From Cytophagales bacterium (GTDB lineage Bacteria; Bacteroidota; Bacteroidia; Cytophagales; Spirosomataceae), in the NCBI GenBank assembly GCA_024742395.1, contig JANSYO010000022.1, positions 1-60,572 on the forward strand: 60,572 bases of DNA, read 5' to 3'. Positions 43,523 through 53,092 of the stretch are shown one piece after another. A model generated the notes under the pieces. The model worked only from the letters and a program-made list of their open reading frames with translations, was not told the origin of the DNA and did no database searches. The stretch's first letter is position 1. Every line of letters begins with the position of its first letter. The position numbers were made by a program, and so were the translations under genes.

Positions 43523-45034
43523 CTACTTTGCTCTGTTTTTTAAGAGAATCAGGTCTACTCCACCTTTCGCCCATTTTTGTAGCTGTTCTCTTTCTACCAT
43601 TAAAGGCACTAAATGCGACCCCAACAAGATGTCGACATCTCCATCTTGGTCAAAATCTCCTTGTTCAAAAACCAGGTACCTGCCACTGTCGGTTTTTGCA
43701 GAAAGGAAAGGTTCAAACTCAAAGTTTCCGAGATTCTTTAAGACCACAAAACCTCTCTGAGGTGATTCTTTAAAGGCTGCAAAATTAGCTATAACTGCCA
43801 GATCCATTTTACCATCCAAGTCAAAGTCTGCCAATTCTAATCCGGCAGCCCCTTTCAATGGTACAAACTTTACTTCCTTAAAATTAAAGTTTCCTTCATT
43901 CTTAAAAAGCCTGACTCCGTGATAGGGCTTCTCAATTAAGGAATAGTCAGCATTATCGCCATTGGCAATCACAATGTCTTTATTCCCATCATTATCAAAA
44001 TCAAACCATTCAAAGGCTGTGGTTCCATAGACGGGAGGCAACTGTATCCATTGATCTGGTTTAAACTGGCCTTTCCCTAAATTTTTAAACCCAAAAACAG
44101 ATTCATTCCCCTGACTAAAAAGGGCAATAATGTCCATTAAACCATCTTGGTCATAATCTTCAATTTTAACCTGAATAGCCCCTGCCAACGGCAATAGTAG
44201 TTTCTCTTCAAAGTCGCCATTAGGCAAGGCCTTATACCAGGACAACTTACCTACATGAAAACCAAAATTACAGATAACATAATCCTGCAAACCATCCCCA
44301 TTAAAGTCATATTCTAGGAAGTTAACTGGTCTGAATAGCCCATGTACCAGCGATTTTTTCTGTCCATTTGACTGCCATTTTTCTAAGACACCCAAAGGCT
44401 CATTATTGGGTCTGATTTCCCCTGTAAGAAGGACCTCCACATCACCATTATCTTTTACTGTTAGGTCTGCAGGAGAGCTCGTAAACATGCTCGAATCTAT
44501 TTTATTGAATCCGCCATCATAGACCATTAATCGTCCATTTCGTCTGCCAACATAAATCCTATTCGACTTAGCATCGAAATGAATCAAAGTATTTGATGCT
44601 CCCTGAAAAGCCATATCCATAGAGATTGGCTCAATCTCAAATAAATCTTCAAGGTCTTTAAACAGTTTTGGTTGTGATTCGGCCTTCAATATCTGAGGAG
44701 AATTATCTATGTAATATCTTTTTATCTTCTCCCACTTTGCCTCACTGATCATAGGCTTTACGGGTATTAGATCTTCTGCCCCATTACGGCCATATGAAGA
44801 ATTTCCAGCCATGTCTTTAATGAGAATTTCTTTACTTTCTACCCCAAGCCAGGCACCCATTCTGGGCAAAATACTTTCCTCCCAGGTGGCTTTATCAAGC
44901 ATGTCAGGCGTTGGTGCTAAATGACAACCTCCACAAGACCTTTCTGCCAGACTTTCATCAGTTTCAAAATTGCCACAGGAAAATTGAAGAATCAGAAGGC
45001 CAAGAAAACTTACAATTAGAATGAAAACACGCAT
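43523..45034 (-). CDS. VCBS/FG-GAP repeat lipoprotein with a heme-c motif
   Basis: 503 residues. Lipobox LQFSC (Cys20), then SCGGCHLAP (Cys34, Cys37, His38), the CxxCH site for covalent heme c, within a short helical cytochrome-like segment (about 30-110). The rest is a seven-blade-type propeller with at least five Asp-rich calcium loops (YDFNGDGLQDY, DYDQDGLMDI, FDFDNDGNKDI, ADFDLDGKMDL, GDFDQDGDVDI). The architecture suggests a surface or periplasmic electron-transfer or binding protein; the partner is unknown. It is convergent with the sulfatase gene and 259 bp downstream of the GGT gene on the same strand. Confidence 0.85.
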   Translation of the reverse strand: MRVFILIVSFLGLLILQFSCGNFETDESLAERSCGGCHLAPTPDMLDKATWEESILPRMGAWLGVESKEILIKDMAGNSSYGRNGAEDLIPVKPMISEAKWEKIKRYYIDNSPQILKAESQPKLFKDLEDLFEIEPISMDMAFQGASNTLIHFDAKSNRIYVGRRNGRLMVYDGGFNKIDSSMFTSSPADLTVKDNGDVEVLLTGEIRPNNEPLGVLEKWQSNGQKKSLVHGLFRPVNFLEYDFNGDGLQDYVICNFGFHVGKLSWYKALPNGDFEEKLLLPLAGAIQVKIEDYDQDGLMDIIALFSQGNESVFGFKNLGKGQFKPDQWIQLPPVYGTTAFEWFDFDNDGNKDIVIANGDNADYSLIEKPYHGVRLFKNEGNFNFKEVKFVPLKGAAGLELADFDLDGKMDLAVIANFAAFKESPQRGFVVLKNLGNFEFEPFLSAKTDSGRYLVFEQGDFDQDGDVDILLGSHLVPLMVEREQLQKWAKGGVDLILLKNRAK

Positions 45035-45293
45035 CCAGAACTTTTTAGATTGAATGGCAAATCAAGCGAATTGCAGCGATGAAAGCCAATCATTTTCTGT
45101 CTTTTAGGATAACCACATAGATGTTGACCTTCAAATTAGCGTTCATCACCTATGCATAAACATTTACTTAGCGTTTTTGCATGCAAATCTCTTCATAATT
45201 AGGACATTCAACTTCTGAGTTTATTTATCGCCATAAAACCAACATCTCAATTAAAAGATTGAGCCTTCTATTACCTTTTGCAATGCAAATTAA

Positions 45294-47066
45294 TCAAAAG
45301 CCAACGCTCGTATTTTCGCCTCGTGGATCAGAGGCCCCTTCCAGTACACCATTAGGATGAACCATGATACAGTCCATTCTTCCCAGTGTTCTGTTCTGAA
45401 TTTCCATGATATAACCTAAGCTTAGCAGATCACTTAAGGCTTGAGTCTCAAGAGCATTGGTTTCCATAAATACCTTGTCAGGTAGCCATTGGTGATGAAA
45501 CTTAAGAGCATTCACTGCCTGCTGCATGTTCATTCCGTGTTCTACCACATTAAGTAAAGTCTGATAAACAGAAGTAATAATAGTACTGCCACCCGGTGTT
45601 CCCAGAACAAGGAACAAATCGCCATTCTTCTCAACGATCGTTGGAGTCATGGATGAAAGCATTCTTTTTCCCGGTTGAATTTCGTTGGCTTTGTTCCCAA
45701 TTAATCCGAACATATTTGGAACTCCTGCTTTGATACTGAAGTCATCCATTTCATTATTCATCAAGAATCCGGCACCATCTACTACTACTTTACTACCATA
45801 CGCACCATTTAACGTTGTGGTAATGGAAACCGCCATTCCATCTTTATCAACCACCGAAAAATGTGTGGTTTGATCTGACTCATAGTATGGAATTTTACCT
45901 GCCTCTATTTCCGAGCTAAGAGAAGCTTTATTTTCATTATAACTCGCCCAAATTTCGGAAAGATAAGGTGTACTCGTTAACTCCTTCAAAGGTACTTTTA
46001 CAAAATCCTGATCACCCATCCATTTGGCTCTGTCTGCATAAACTCTTCTTTCATCTTCAATCATCACCTGAACGGTTTTGGCACTGTTCCAGCCCCATTC
46101 TTTTAGTGGGTACGGTTCTACCAATTTCATTAATTGAATAAGAGCTACACCACCACTGGAAGAAGGTGGCATTGAGATAATATTATACTCTTTATAATCC
46201 TTTTCTATTGGTTCTCTCCAGACTGCATCGTACGTTTCTAAATCCTCATGAGAGATAATTCCCCCACCATCTTGCATTTCTTTAACCAATAAATCAGCTG
46301 TTATTCCTTCATAGAATCCTTTAGCTCCATCTGACTGAATACGCTTTAAAGATTCTGCTAAATCTTTTTGAATAAAAAGCTCTCCTGTTTGCCATTCGCG
46401 GCCATCGGGCTGAATAAAATATGGTGTGTCTTCTCCATTAACTTCCTGAAAGGTCTTTTTGTAATTATTCATTCCCCTGGCCTGGCCTTCGGTTAAAATC
46501 ACGCCATTCTCTGCCAGGTCTATTGCAGGTTGCAATAAATCTGCCCATTTCATGGTGCCCATTTTCTCGTAAAGTTCTACCATCCCGGCTACCGCACCAG
46601 GAACACCACTAGCCAGATGCCCTTTCAAACTCAGACCTTTTATTACGTCTCCATTTTCATCTAGATACATATCCCGGTGAGCCGCTAAAGGTGCCTTCTC
46701 CCGAAAGTCTAAAGCAAAAGCTTCGCCCTGAGTGTCACGTACAACGGCAAAACCTCCACCACCTAAATTTCCGGCAAATGGATGTACCACAGCTAAAGCA
46801 AAAAAGGTAGCAATTGAAGCATCTGCTGCATTCCCACCTTTTCTTAATATTTCCTTTCCTACCTCTGAAGCTACAACATGTGCTGAGGCCACCATCCCTT
46901 TTTTGGCAAACACCCCTTCTTTATTAGAGTAAAAAGGCTCTCGCCCCTCTTCCACTTCAAAGAGTTGAAAAAGACCGTTCCCTTCAGAAAGAGATCCTTT
47001 TGGCTGATTTGTTTTACAGGAAAATGTAAAGAGTACAAAGAGAAGAATGACAGAAAGTTTATTCAT
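45294..47066 (-). CDS. ggt: Gamma-glutamyltransferase
   Basis: Cleaves the gamma-glutamyl bond of glutathione and related compounds in the periplasm. 590 residues with a lipoprotein signal (FTFSC, Cys17). The proenzyme self-cleaves before the catalytic Thr400 in DQTTHFSVVD. Other signatures are NAADASIATFFAL (79-91), AGNLGGGGF (98-106), PPSSSGGVALIQ (300-311) and MNNEMDDF. The C-terminus GASDPRGE is canonical. Lipid anchoring differs from soluble E. coli GGT. Confidence 0.95.
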   Translation of the reverse strand: MNKLSVILLFVLFTFSCKTNQPKGSLSEGNGLFQLFEVEEGREPFYSNKEGVFAKKGMVASAHVVASEVGKEILRKGGNAADASIATFFALAVVHPFAGNLGGGGFAVVRDTQGEAFALDFREKAPLAAHRDMYLDENGDVIKGLSLKGHLASGVPGAVAGMVELYEKMGTMKWADLLQPAIDLAENGVILTEGQARGMNNYKKTFQEVNGEDTPYFIQPDGREWQTGELFIQKDLAESLKRIQSDGAKGFYEGITADLLVKEMQDGGGIISHEDLETYDAVWREPIEKDYKEYNIISMPPSSSGGVALIQLMKLVEPYPLKEWGWNSAKTVQVMIEDERRVYADRAKWMGDQDFVKVPLKELTSTPYLSEIWASYNENKASLSSEIEAGKIPYYESDQTTHFSVVDKDGMAVSITTTLNGAYGSKVVVDGAGFLMNNEMDDFSIKAGVPNMFGLIGNKANEIQPGKRMLSSMTPTIVEKNGDLFLVLGTPGGSTIITSVYQTLLNVVEHGMNMQQAVNALKFHHQWLPDKVFMETNALETQALSDLLSLGYIMEIQNRTLGRMDCIMVHPNGVLEGASDPRGENTSVGF

Positions 47067-47226
47067 ACAGACAGTGAGTTTTTTACTAGTATACTTGATT
47101 AATCATAAAGCCTATCACCTTTAGAACCTTTAAATAAGTTTTAGTCAATTATTCCCCAGAATCTGTCAACAAATCTTAAAAATCATCTTTAAAACAGCGT
47201 AAATTGGTTTAAAATAACCTTTGGGT

Positions 47227-47859
47227 ATGATAAAAGCCATTTTCACGTTTTTTCTGACCTTTCTATCCTTGAATGCGTTTTCTCAAATTGAAAAACCTGC
47301 TTTGGCCATTTACATTTCCCCTCTTCAAACAATAGGAGTTGACCCAACTTTAACCTTTGGAACTGAAATAGTCTTTGAATCATCTCAAAGCCTTTTACTT
47401 AGTTATGGATATGGTTCAAAAGAAGTATTTAAAGAAAACTGAAACCTGGCCGCTCATAAATTTGGAATTGGCTACAAAAAGTTTCTTAAAGAATTGTCCA
47501 TAAATCAAAAAGGAGGCATCTACTGGGGCACTGAATATATCTACAAAAAGGCTCTGCAAGGTACTACTGCCCATAAATTGGACGAACAAAGCAGTAATCC
47601 CACTTCCTTGGAATACATTGTTAACGTAAATGTGCATGCTTTAAGAATGAAACTCGGTGCCACATTCTTTCCTCAGATATTCCCATATGTAGACGCCTCT
47701 TTCGGATTGGGCTTAAAGTATTTTGATAATTATAATCAAAACCTTCCAAACGGATTTGGCTTTAGTACGCCTACCATGTACAATCGCTTAGCAAGTACGG
47801 GAATAGCACCTTCTATTAACCTGGATATTAAAGCGGGCATGGGGTTTTGGAAAAAGTAA
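47227..47859 (+). pseudogene. Outer-membrane protein gene interrupted by an in-frame nonsense codon
   Basis: ATG 47227 opens a signal peptide (MIKAIFTFFLTF...FSQ) and a beta-rich N-terminus up to TGA at 47440-47442. The same frame goes on (NLAAHKFGIGYKKFLKE...) to a proper end at 47859. Reading through gives 210 residues with repeated aromatic strands, like a small outer-membrane protein. The TGA sits where a Trp codon (TGG) would fit, so a single G-to-A change is the simplest cause. Start codons at 47221 (TTG) and 47494 (ATG) were considered; the latter would lack a signal peptide. It could also be a sequencing error. Confidence 0.75.
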
Positions 47860-47975
47860 ACTCCATAAATCCTGAATAAATACCACTTGTATGGTGGTGG
47901 TTTCTTCCAGCCCAATCTCATTGGAGAACGGCAGATTAATGATTTCTTTTGTACGTATAATATCTTCCCCTTGAT

Positions 47976-49217
47976 ATGAAATTTATTAAACTGATTTTTG
48001 AGAGTTTCCGATTTGCCTGGCAGGCTCTTAAATCTAATGTACTTCGAACTCTGCTATCACTTCTTGGTGTAACTGTGGGAATCTTCTCAATCATTGGTGT
48101 ACTTACAATGGTAGACTCTCTGGAGGCAAATGTAAGAAACGCATTAAGCAGTATTGGGGAACGTACTATTTACGTGGATAAATTTCCATGGATTTTTGAA
48201 GAAGGAGACTATCCGTGGTGGCGATATTTTCAGAGACCACGTCCAAAACACTCAGAGTATGAGTATCTCAAAAGCAGGGTTAGAAATGCAGAGGCAATAA
48301 CCATTATGGATTATTCAATTGCTAACGCAAAATATGAAAATAGCAGTTTCGATGCCCTGATTCATGGAATCACCTATGATTTCAATGTCATTACAGAGGT
48401 GCCGGTAATAGAGGGAAGGTACTTTACTCAAGCAGAAGTGGATGGAGGCAGAAACGTAGCTATCTTAGGCGGGGAAGTGGCAGAAACATTATTTGGCGAA
48501 GAAAATGGCATAGGGAAAAATATAAAAGTCAAAGGACAAAGATTTACCGTAATTGGTATACAAGAGAAAAAAGGTAAGCAACTGGTAGATGTGGGCGGGA
48601 ATCCTGACCAAAAGATTTATATCCCTTTCTTAAAGCATAAAAGATTGTTTTCCTCTGGCGACCTTTACGGGATGATTGCCCTGCAAGCTTTCAAGGATGA
48701 TGAAAACATGGTTATGCTTGAAAGCGAGATCACTGGTCTAATGAGAACTACCCGTGGCTTAAGACCCACGCAAGAAGACAATTTTGCTTTAAACAGGCCT
48801 GATGCAGCAGCCAATGCTATGTCTTCTGTTTTTGACGCCTTAAGAGTAGGCGGATATGTAATAGGGGCATTTGCCTTACTCATCGGAGGTTTTGGTATTG
48901 CCAATATTATGTTTGTTTCTGTAAAAGAAAGAACAAATATTATAGGTATTCAAAAATCGCTGGGAGCAAAAAACTATTTTATTCTCTTCCAGTTTCTTTT
49001 TGAATCTGTCTTCTTGTGCATATTCGGAGGGCTGATTGGCTTACTCTTGGTTTACTTAGTTAGCTTTATAAACCTGGGTTCCTTAGATTTAATATTGACC
49101 ACAGGTAACATGATAGTAGGCTTACTCATAGCAAGTGTCATTGGTATTCTCTCTGGTATTATCCCTGCCTCACAGGCTTCTGCTCTTAATCCGGTGATAG
49201 CCATAAGGGCTAAATAA
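47976..49217 (+). CDS. MacB/FtsX-type ABC transporter permease
   Basis: 413 residues. An N-terminal transmembrane helix (about 20-45, LRTLLSLLGVTVGIFSIIGV), a periplasmic MacB_PCD domain (about 48-270) and three C-terminal helices forming the FtsX domain (about 285-310, 335-365, 375-405) with NIMFVSVKERTNIIGIQKSLG. It is the permease of an ABC exporter of lipoproteins, peptides or macrolide-like compounds. No ATPase gene is adjacent, so the partner must be encoded elsewhere. Confidence 0.9.
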   Translation: MKFIKLIFESFRFAWQALKSNVLRTLLSLLGVTVGIFSIIGVLTMVDSLEANVRNALSSIGERTIYVDKFPWIFEEGDYPWWRYFQRPRPKHSEYEYLKSRVRNAEAITIMDYSIANAKYENSSFDALIHGITYDFNVITEVPVIEGRYFTQAEVDGGRNVAILGGEVAETLFGEENGIGKNIKVKGQRFTVIGIQEKKGKQLVDVGGNPDQKIYIPFLKHKRLFSSGDLYGMIALQAFKDDENMVMLESEITGLMRTTRGLRPTQEDNFALNRPDAAANAMSSVFDALRVGGYVIGAFALLIGGFGIANIMFVSVKERTNIIGIQKSLGAKNYFILFQFLFESVFLCIFGGLIGLLLVYLVSFINLGSLDLILTTGNMIVGLLIASVIGILSGIIPASQASALNPVIAIRAK

Positions 49218-49265
49218 TTTCAAAAAAAATTTGTTGCTTTGCACCATCAATAAAATAAACCGACA

Positions 49266-49745
49266 ATGAAATTCAGAATATCACTATTTATTATATTACT
49301 GATTCTTATAGCTGCTTTCTGGTATATAAGTACAGGCTATTTCAGTTCAGGAGAGAGAGCTGGTACCCTTTCTAAGCTCAGTGAAAGAGGGTATATATTC
49401 AAAACATATGAAGGGGTATTAAATGAAGGAGGCTATTCTGGTGAAACAGGTACACTTCAGCCAAGATATTGGGATTTCTCTGCTAAAGAAGATTCAGTTG
49501 TTACCAAATTAAGATCGGCTTTAAACACCGGAGAAAGAGTAACTATAAAGTACCAGGAAAAATTTGTAAAATTCCCTTGGAATGGAGATACCAAATACTT
49601 TGTGGTAGATGTTATTTTCTTACCTCAGCCTAAAAGTCCGGTTTACGAAAACTACCCGCAGGAAAGAATTCCCGAAGGTAATGCCCCGATTCAAGGTACT
49701 GTTCCTGCAGACACCGTTCGTGTTCTTCAGGCAGAACCCGTTTAA
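49266..49745 (+). CDS. Membrane-anchored conserved protein of unknown function
   Basis: 159 residues: one N-terminal transmembrane helix (about 5-23), then FSSGERAGTLSKLSERGYIFKTYEG and a small beta domain, ending in a Pro-rich tail. This matches a widespread Bacteroidota family sometimes labelled 6-phosphogluconate dehydrogenase, but none of that enzyme's motifs are present, so the name is not used here. It shares its direction and a 48-bp gap with the MacB-type permease. Its stop overlaps the end of the convergent M1 peptidase gene by four bases. Function unknown. Confidence 0.75.
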   Translation: MKFRISLFIILLILIAAFWYISTGYFSSGERAGTLSKLSERGYIFKTYEGVLNEGGYSGETGTLQPRYWDFSAKEDSVVTKLRSALNTGERVTIKYQEKFVKFPWNGDTKYFVVDVIFLPQPKSPVYENYPQERIPEGNAPIQGTVPADTVRVLQAEPV

Positions 49746-51667
49746 TTTTTGATAAAAGACTTTACTAATGATGTATCATTGGTATTAAAATGAATAAAAT
49801 ACCTTCCGGCAGGGAGGTATTTTATATTTATAGCATTTCCGGATATTTCTATCTGCTTCACTCTACCTGATTGATCAAATAATTGAATATCATTCAGTTC
49901 CTCTATACCTGAAAATTGGATTAACTCCTGAGCAGGATTTGGGTAAAGTTTAGAACTTACATTTTGTTCGGTGGCTAATACACTAAGATCCTGTAATTCA
50001 GTCACATCTTTGATAATTAAATTATTTGGATCAAAATCAATGGATTTAATAGTTCCTGATTTACCCGTTAACTCAATCATCACCTGGTTTTTATCCACCA
50101 TCACCGTTTCTATTTCACTGGTACCATCCTCATAATTGAGTTGCAATTGTACAGGCATAGTAAAAGTGGTAGTTCCAGAGGAGCCCTGATGCTTTACAAA
50201 AGCATTTACATTTTGGCCAATTTGCTGCCAGCTATAACTATAAATGGGATAGCCAGTACCAAACAACCATTCCGCAAAAAACCAATCTAAAGATTCCCCA
50301 TAAACCCTCTCTGCCACCATTTGAAAGTCCTCTATTGTAGCTGCTCCATAGGCAAACTCAGTAGTTTGGTATTCTTTAAGTGCTGAAAAGAATAATTCTT
50401 CCCCCATTACACCCCTTAACATATGAAGTACTACAGAACCTTTCTGGTACGTTTTCGCATAATTGAATATACTACTTACCGAACTCGTATTTTCTATGGC
50501 AATGGTACCTGTAACCTTTTTTGAAGCCGTCATATAATCAGAAACCTGTTTTTGATACGCTTCTTCTCCTATGAGCTGCTGCACCGCATATAAATCACCA
50601 AACTCGGCAAAGCCCTCATTAACCCAAATATCTCTCCAGGTTTTGCAGGTCACCTTGTCTCCAAACCATTGATGAGCAAGCTCATGGGCTATCAGGCCAA
50701 AACTAAAACCTCCCATTGAACTGATGGTCTGATGCTCCATACCACCACCAAAACCAAACATGGCATGACCGTATTTTTCTTTTATGAAAGGGTACTCGCC
50801 AAATTTCGCAGAAAAGAGTTCGAGCATTGGAACTGTCAAATTTAACAAAGGACCGACATTAGGATTATTTAAAGTTTCCGGATATAAATAATCTACCACT
50901 AACATAGAGTCGGTTTCGCTGTGGGTAAAATATCTTTCTAGCTTTTGATAATTGGAGGCAGCTATTGAAATTAAATAATGAGCAATTGGGTATCTGTGCT
51001 TCCATTTAGTAGTATGAGTGCCATCACCGTTTACTTTAATTTCTTCAAGATTACCTTGTGAAACCGAAGTATAAAATGAGGGTAGTGTGATCCAGACATC
51101 ACATGAGTCAGCTTTATCTGCCGGATTATCAATACATGGCCACCATGAAGGAGCGTCATAGGGCTCACTTAGTGTCCAAATAACAGATTGATTATTACCA
51201 TGCGTGTCAAACTCAATGGAGAGTCCATCTGAAGTTCTTGGAGGCGTACCTCTATAATAAACCTTGGTTTCTATATTCTCGCCTTTTGACAAGCCCTCTG
51301 AAAAACTAAAATCAATTTTGTTAGATGAATGCGAAAAAGAAATCCTTTGTCCATTCAGAATTACAGAATCTACCGTATAGGCATTGTTCAAATCTAAAAA
51401 GAAACTTGAAACGTTTTCAGCATTCACGGTATACCTTCCTGTTACTTCTCCTGTAAGATATTGCCGGTTTGGATCAATTTTCAAATGAAGGAAATAGTAA
51501 TTCACATCTATTTGTCCATCTCCCGGAAAACGAAGATTTGATTTATCCAGCATTTCTTTGCTCCATTTTTGTTTAAAATGCGAACACTTGACTCCGGAAA
51601 AATCAATTTCTTGTGCCAGGGAAATCTGAAAATAAAAAAGTAAAACAATCGCAATAAGTTTCTTCAT
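49742..51667 (-). CDS. M1-family aminopeptidase with T9SS sorting domain
   Basis: 641 residues from ATG 51667 (MKKLIAIVLLFYFQISLAQ, a clean signal peptide; the ATG at 51673 is two codons earlier). Zinc site HELAHQW (about 328-334) with the distant Glu in WVNEGFAEFGD. The substrate-recognition motif is GGMEHQT where the family usually has GxMEN. After the catalytic domains a type A T9SS tail follows: LYPNPAQELIQF, IQLFDQSGRV and LPAGRYFIHF, so the enzyme is exported through T9SS to the surface or medium. It trims N-terminal residues from peptides. Confidence 0.92.
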   Translation of the reverse strand: MKKLIAIVLLFYFQISLAQEIDFSGVKCSHFKQKWSKEMLDKSNLRFPGDGQIDVNYYFLHLKIDPNRQYLTGEVTGRYTVNAENVSSFFLDLNNAYTVDSVILNGQRISFSHSSNKIDFSFSEGLSKGENIETKVYYRGTPPRTSDGLSIEFDTHGNNQSVIWTLSEPYDAPSWWPCIDNPADKADSCDVWITLPSFYTSVSQGNLEEIKVNGDGTHTTKWKHRYPIAHYLISIAASNYQKLERYFTHSETDSMLVVDYLYPETLNNPNVGPLLNLTVPMLELFSAKFGEYPFIKEKYGHAMFGFGGGMEHQTISSMGGFSFGLIAHELAHQWFGDKVTCKTWRDIWVNEGFAEFGDLYAVQQLIGEEAYQKQVSDYMTASKKVTGTIAIENTSSVSSIFNYAKTYQKGSVVLHMLRGVMGEELFFSALKEYQTTEFAYGAATIEDFQMVAERVYGESLDWFFAEWLFGTGYPIYSYSWQQIGQNVNAFVKHQGSSGTTTFTMPVQLQLNYEDGTSEIETVMVDKNQVMIELTGKSGTIKSIDFDPNNLIIKDVTELQDLSVLATEQNVSSKLYPNPAQELIQFSGIEELNDIQLFDQSGRVKQIEISGNAINIKYLPAGRYFIHFNTNDTSLVKSFIKN

Positions 51668-51676
51668 AATCATTAA

Positions 51677-51702
51677 AAAAGCCCTTAAAAAAAGGGCTTT
51701 AG
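51677..51702 (-). terminator. Intrinsic terminator after pyrH-frr
   Basis: A perfect 9-bp stem (51680-51688 with 51694-51702). On the minus strand it is followed by a run of T, so it ends the pyrH-frr transcript just before the peptidase gene. Confidence 0.9.
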
Positions 51703-51726
51703 ATACTTTACTAAATGTACGAAAAA

Positions 51727-52287
51727 TTAGACACTCATGATGTCTTTTTCCTTTTCACCAAACATTTGATCAGCCTTTTCGATGAATTTATCAGTAAGTT
51801 TCTGTACTCTTTCCTCTCCTATTTTTGCAGCATCTTCCGAAACTCCGTCATTCTTCAATTTCTTAATTTCTTCGTTACTTTCCTGTCTTACTTTTCTAAT
51901 GTTCACTTTAGCCACTTCAATTTCAGACTTGACCTTTTTCACTAAATCAATACGTCTCTCTTCGGTCATTGGAGGAATATTCAGTCGAATAAACTCCCCG
52001 TCATTTGCCGGTGTTAAACCAATGTTGGCATTGATAATGGCTCTTTCAATATCTGCTAAAAGTTTTTTCTCAAAAGGTCTGATAGAAATGGTACGAGCAT
52101 CAGGTGTGGTTACTGAAGAGGCCTGATTAACCGGAGTAGGCACGCCGTAATAATCAATAGTAATGCCGTCTATCATATTGGCATTGGCTCTTCCTGCTCT
52201 AATCTTTTTTAGTTCTGAGGCTGTGTAACGCAGAGACTTCTCCATGCTTTCTTCAGCCATCTCTAAAATCATGTCTATTTCTTCCAT
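51727..52287 (-). CDS. frr: Ribosome recycling factor
   Basis: Splits post-termination ribosomes together with EF-G. 186 residues, the usual length, with LKKIRAGRANANMIDGI (26-42), VPTPVNQ and the conserved IPPMTEERRIDLVKKVK helix. The C-terminal helix holds KKLKNDGVSEDA. It lies 39 bp after pyrH, as in most bacteria. Confidence 0.97.
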   Translation of the reverse strand: MEEIDMILEMAEESMEKSLRYTASELKKIRAGRANANMIDGITIDYYGVPTPVNQASSVTTPDARTISIRPFEKKLLADIERAIINANIGLTPANDGEFIRLNIPPMTEERRIDLVKKVKSEIEVAKVNIRKVRQESNEEIKKLKNDGVSEDAAKIGEERVQKLTDKFIEKADQMFGEKEKDIMSV

Positions 52288-52326
52288 TGTCTTATAATTG
52301 AATACTTAATCTAATGAAAACAGCCT

Positions 52327-53040
52327 CTAGTCTCTGACTAAAGTACCTATTTTTTCACCTTGTACTACCCGTAAAAGGTTACCTTCTTCATTCATATCAA
52401 ACACAATAATGGGTAAATTATTTTCCTGACAGAGTGTAAAGGCAGTTTTGTCCATAACTTTTAATCCTTTATTAATTGCTTCTGTAAATGTGATTTCATC
52501 ATACTTTACAGCATTAGGATCTTTCCTTGGGTCAGCATTGTATACGCCATCCACGCTGGTACCTTTCATTAAAACATCTGCTTCAATTTCATTGGCACGT
52601 AAGGCCCCACCAGAGTCTGTTGAAAAGAAAGGATTTCCGGTTCCTGCTCCAAAAATAACCACCCTACCTTTTTCAAGGTGTCTTATTGCCCTTCTCCTAA
52701 TAAATGGTTCAGCAATTTGCTCCATTTTAATGGCTGACAAAAGACGGGTCTGGATATCATGATTTTCTAAAACAGACTGAATAGCCATACCATTAATGAC
52801 TGTAGCCAGCATACCCATATAGTCTCCCTGAGTTCTGTCAATTCCAGAATCTGCTGTAGCCCCTCGATAGATGTTTCCACCACCAATAACGATAGCGACT
52901 TCACAGCCAGCGTCTACAACTTTTTTTATCTCTTTGGCAAATTTGACCAGGATGTCTGAGTCAATAACGTGGCTTTTATCTCCGCCGTTTAAGGCTTCAC
53001 CACTGAGTTTGAGTAGGATTCGTTTATATTTGATTGACAT
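52327..53040 (-). CDS. pyrH: UMP kinase
   Basis: Phosphorylates UMP to UDP. 237 residues of the amino-acid-kinase fold, with KLSGEAL (11-17), [10 protein letters not shown] (51-60), [17 protein letters not shown], and [13 protein letters not shown]. It is the first gene of a two-gene pyrH-frr operon with its own promoter; the rpsB-tsf genes that often come first are absent. Confidence 0.97.
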   Translation of the reverse strand: MSIKYKRILLKLSGEALNGGDKSHVIDSDILVKFAKEIKKVVDAGCEVAIVIGGGNIYRGATADSGIDRTQGDYMGMLATVINGMAIQSVLENHDIQTRLLSAIKMEQIAEPFIRRRAIRHLEKGRVVIFGAGTGNPFFSTDSGGALRANEIEADVLMKGTSVDGVYNADPRKDPNAVKYDEITFTEAINKGLKVMDKTAFTLCQENNLPIIVFDMNEEGNLLRVVQGEKIGTLVRD

Positions 53041-53056
53041 GAATTAGGAGTTTCCG

Positions 53057-53085
53057 CAAATATAGCTGTTTCTGCTTATTTGCAA
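53057..53085 (-). promoter_or_regulatory. Promoter of pyrH-frr
   Basis: On the minus strand: TTG (53085-53083), 18 bp, then TATATTTG (53064-53057). This is a very good Bacteroidota sigma-A match that ends 16 bp before the pyrH ATG. It lies between pyrH and the EamA gene, so pyrH-frr does not depend on the EamA transcript. Confidence 0.8.
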
Positions 53086-53092
53086 ACGCATT

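Noticed and set aside
47494-47859. A separate 121-residue gene after the TGA at 47440
   Set aside because: It is in the same frame as the upstream part, has no signal peptide, and completes the same barrel; a broken gene is simpler.
49266-49745. Annotation as 6-phosphogluconate dehydrogenase
   Set aside because: No Rossmann motif or active-site residues; the protein is a small membrane-anchored beta protein.
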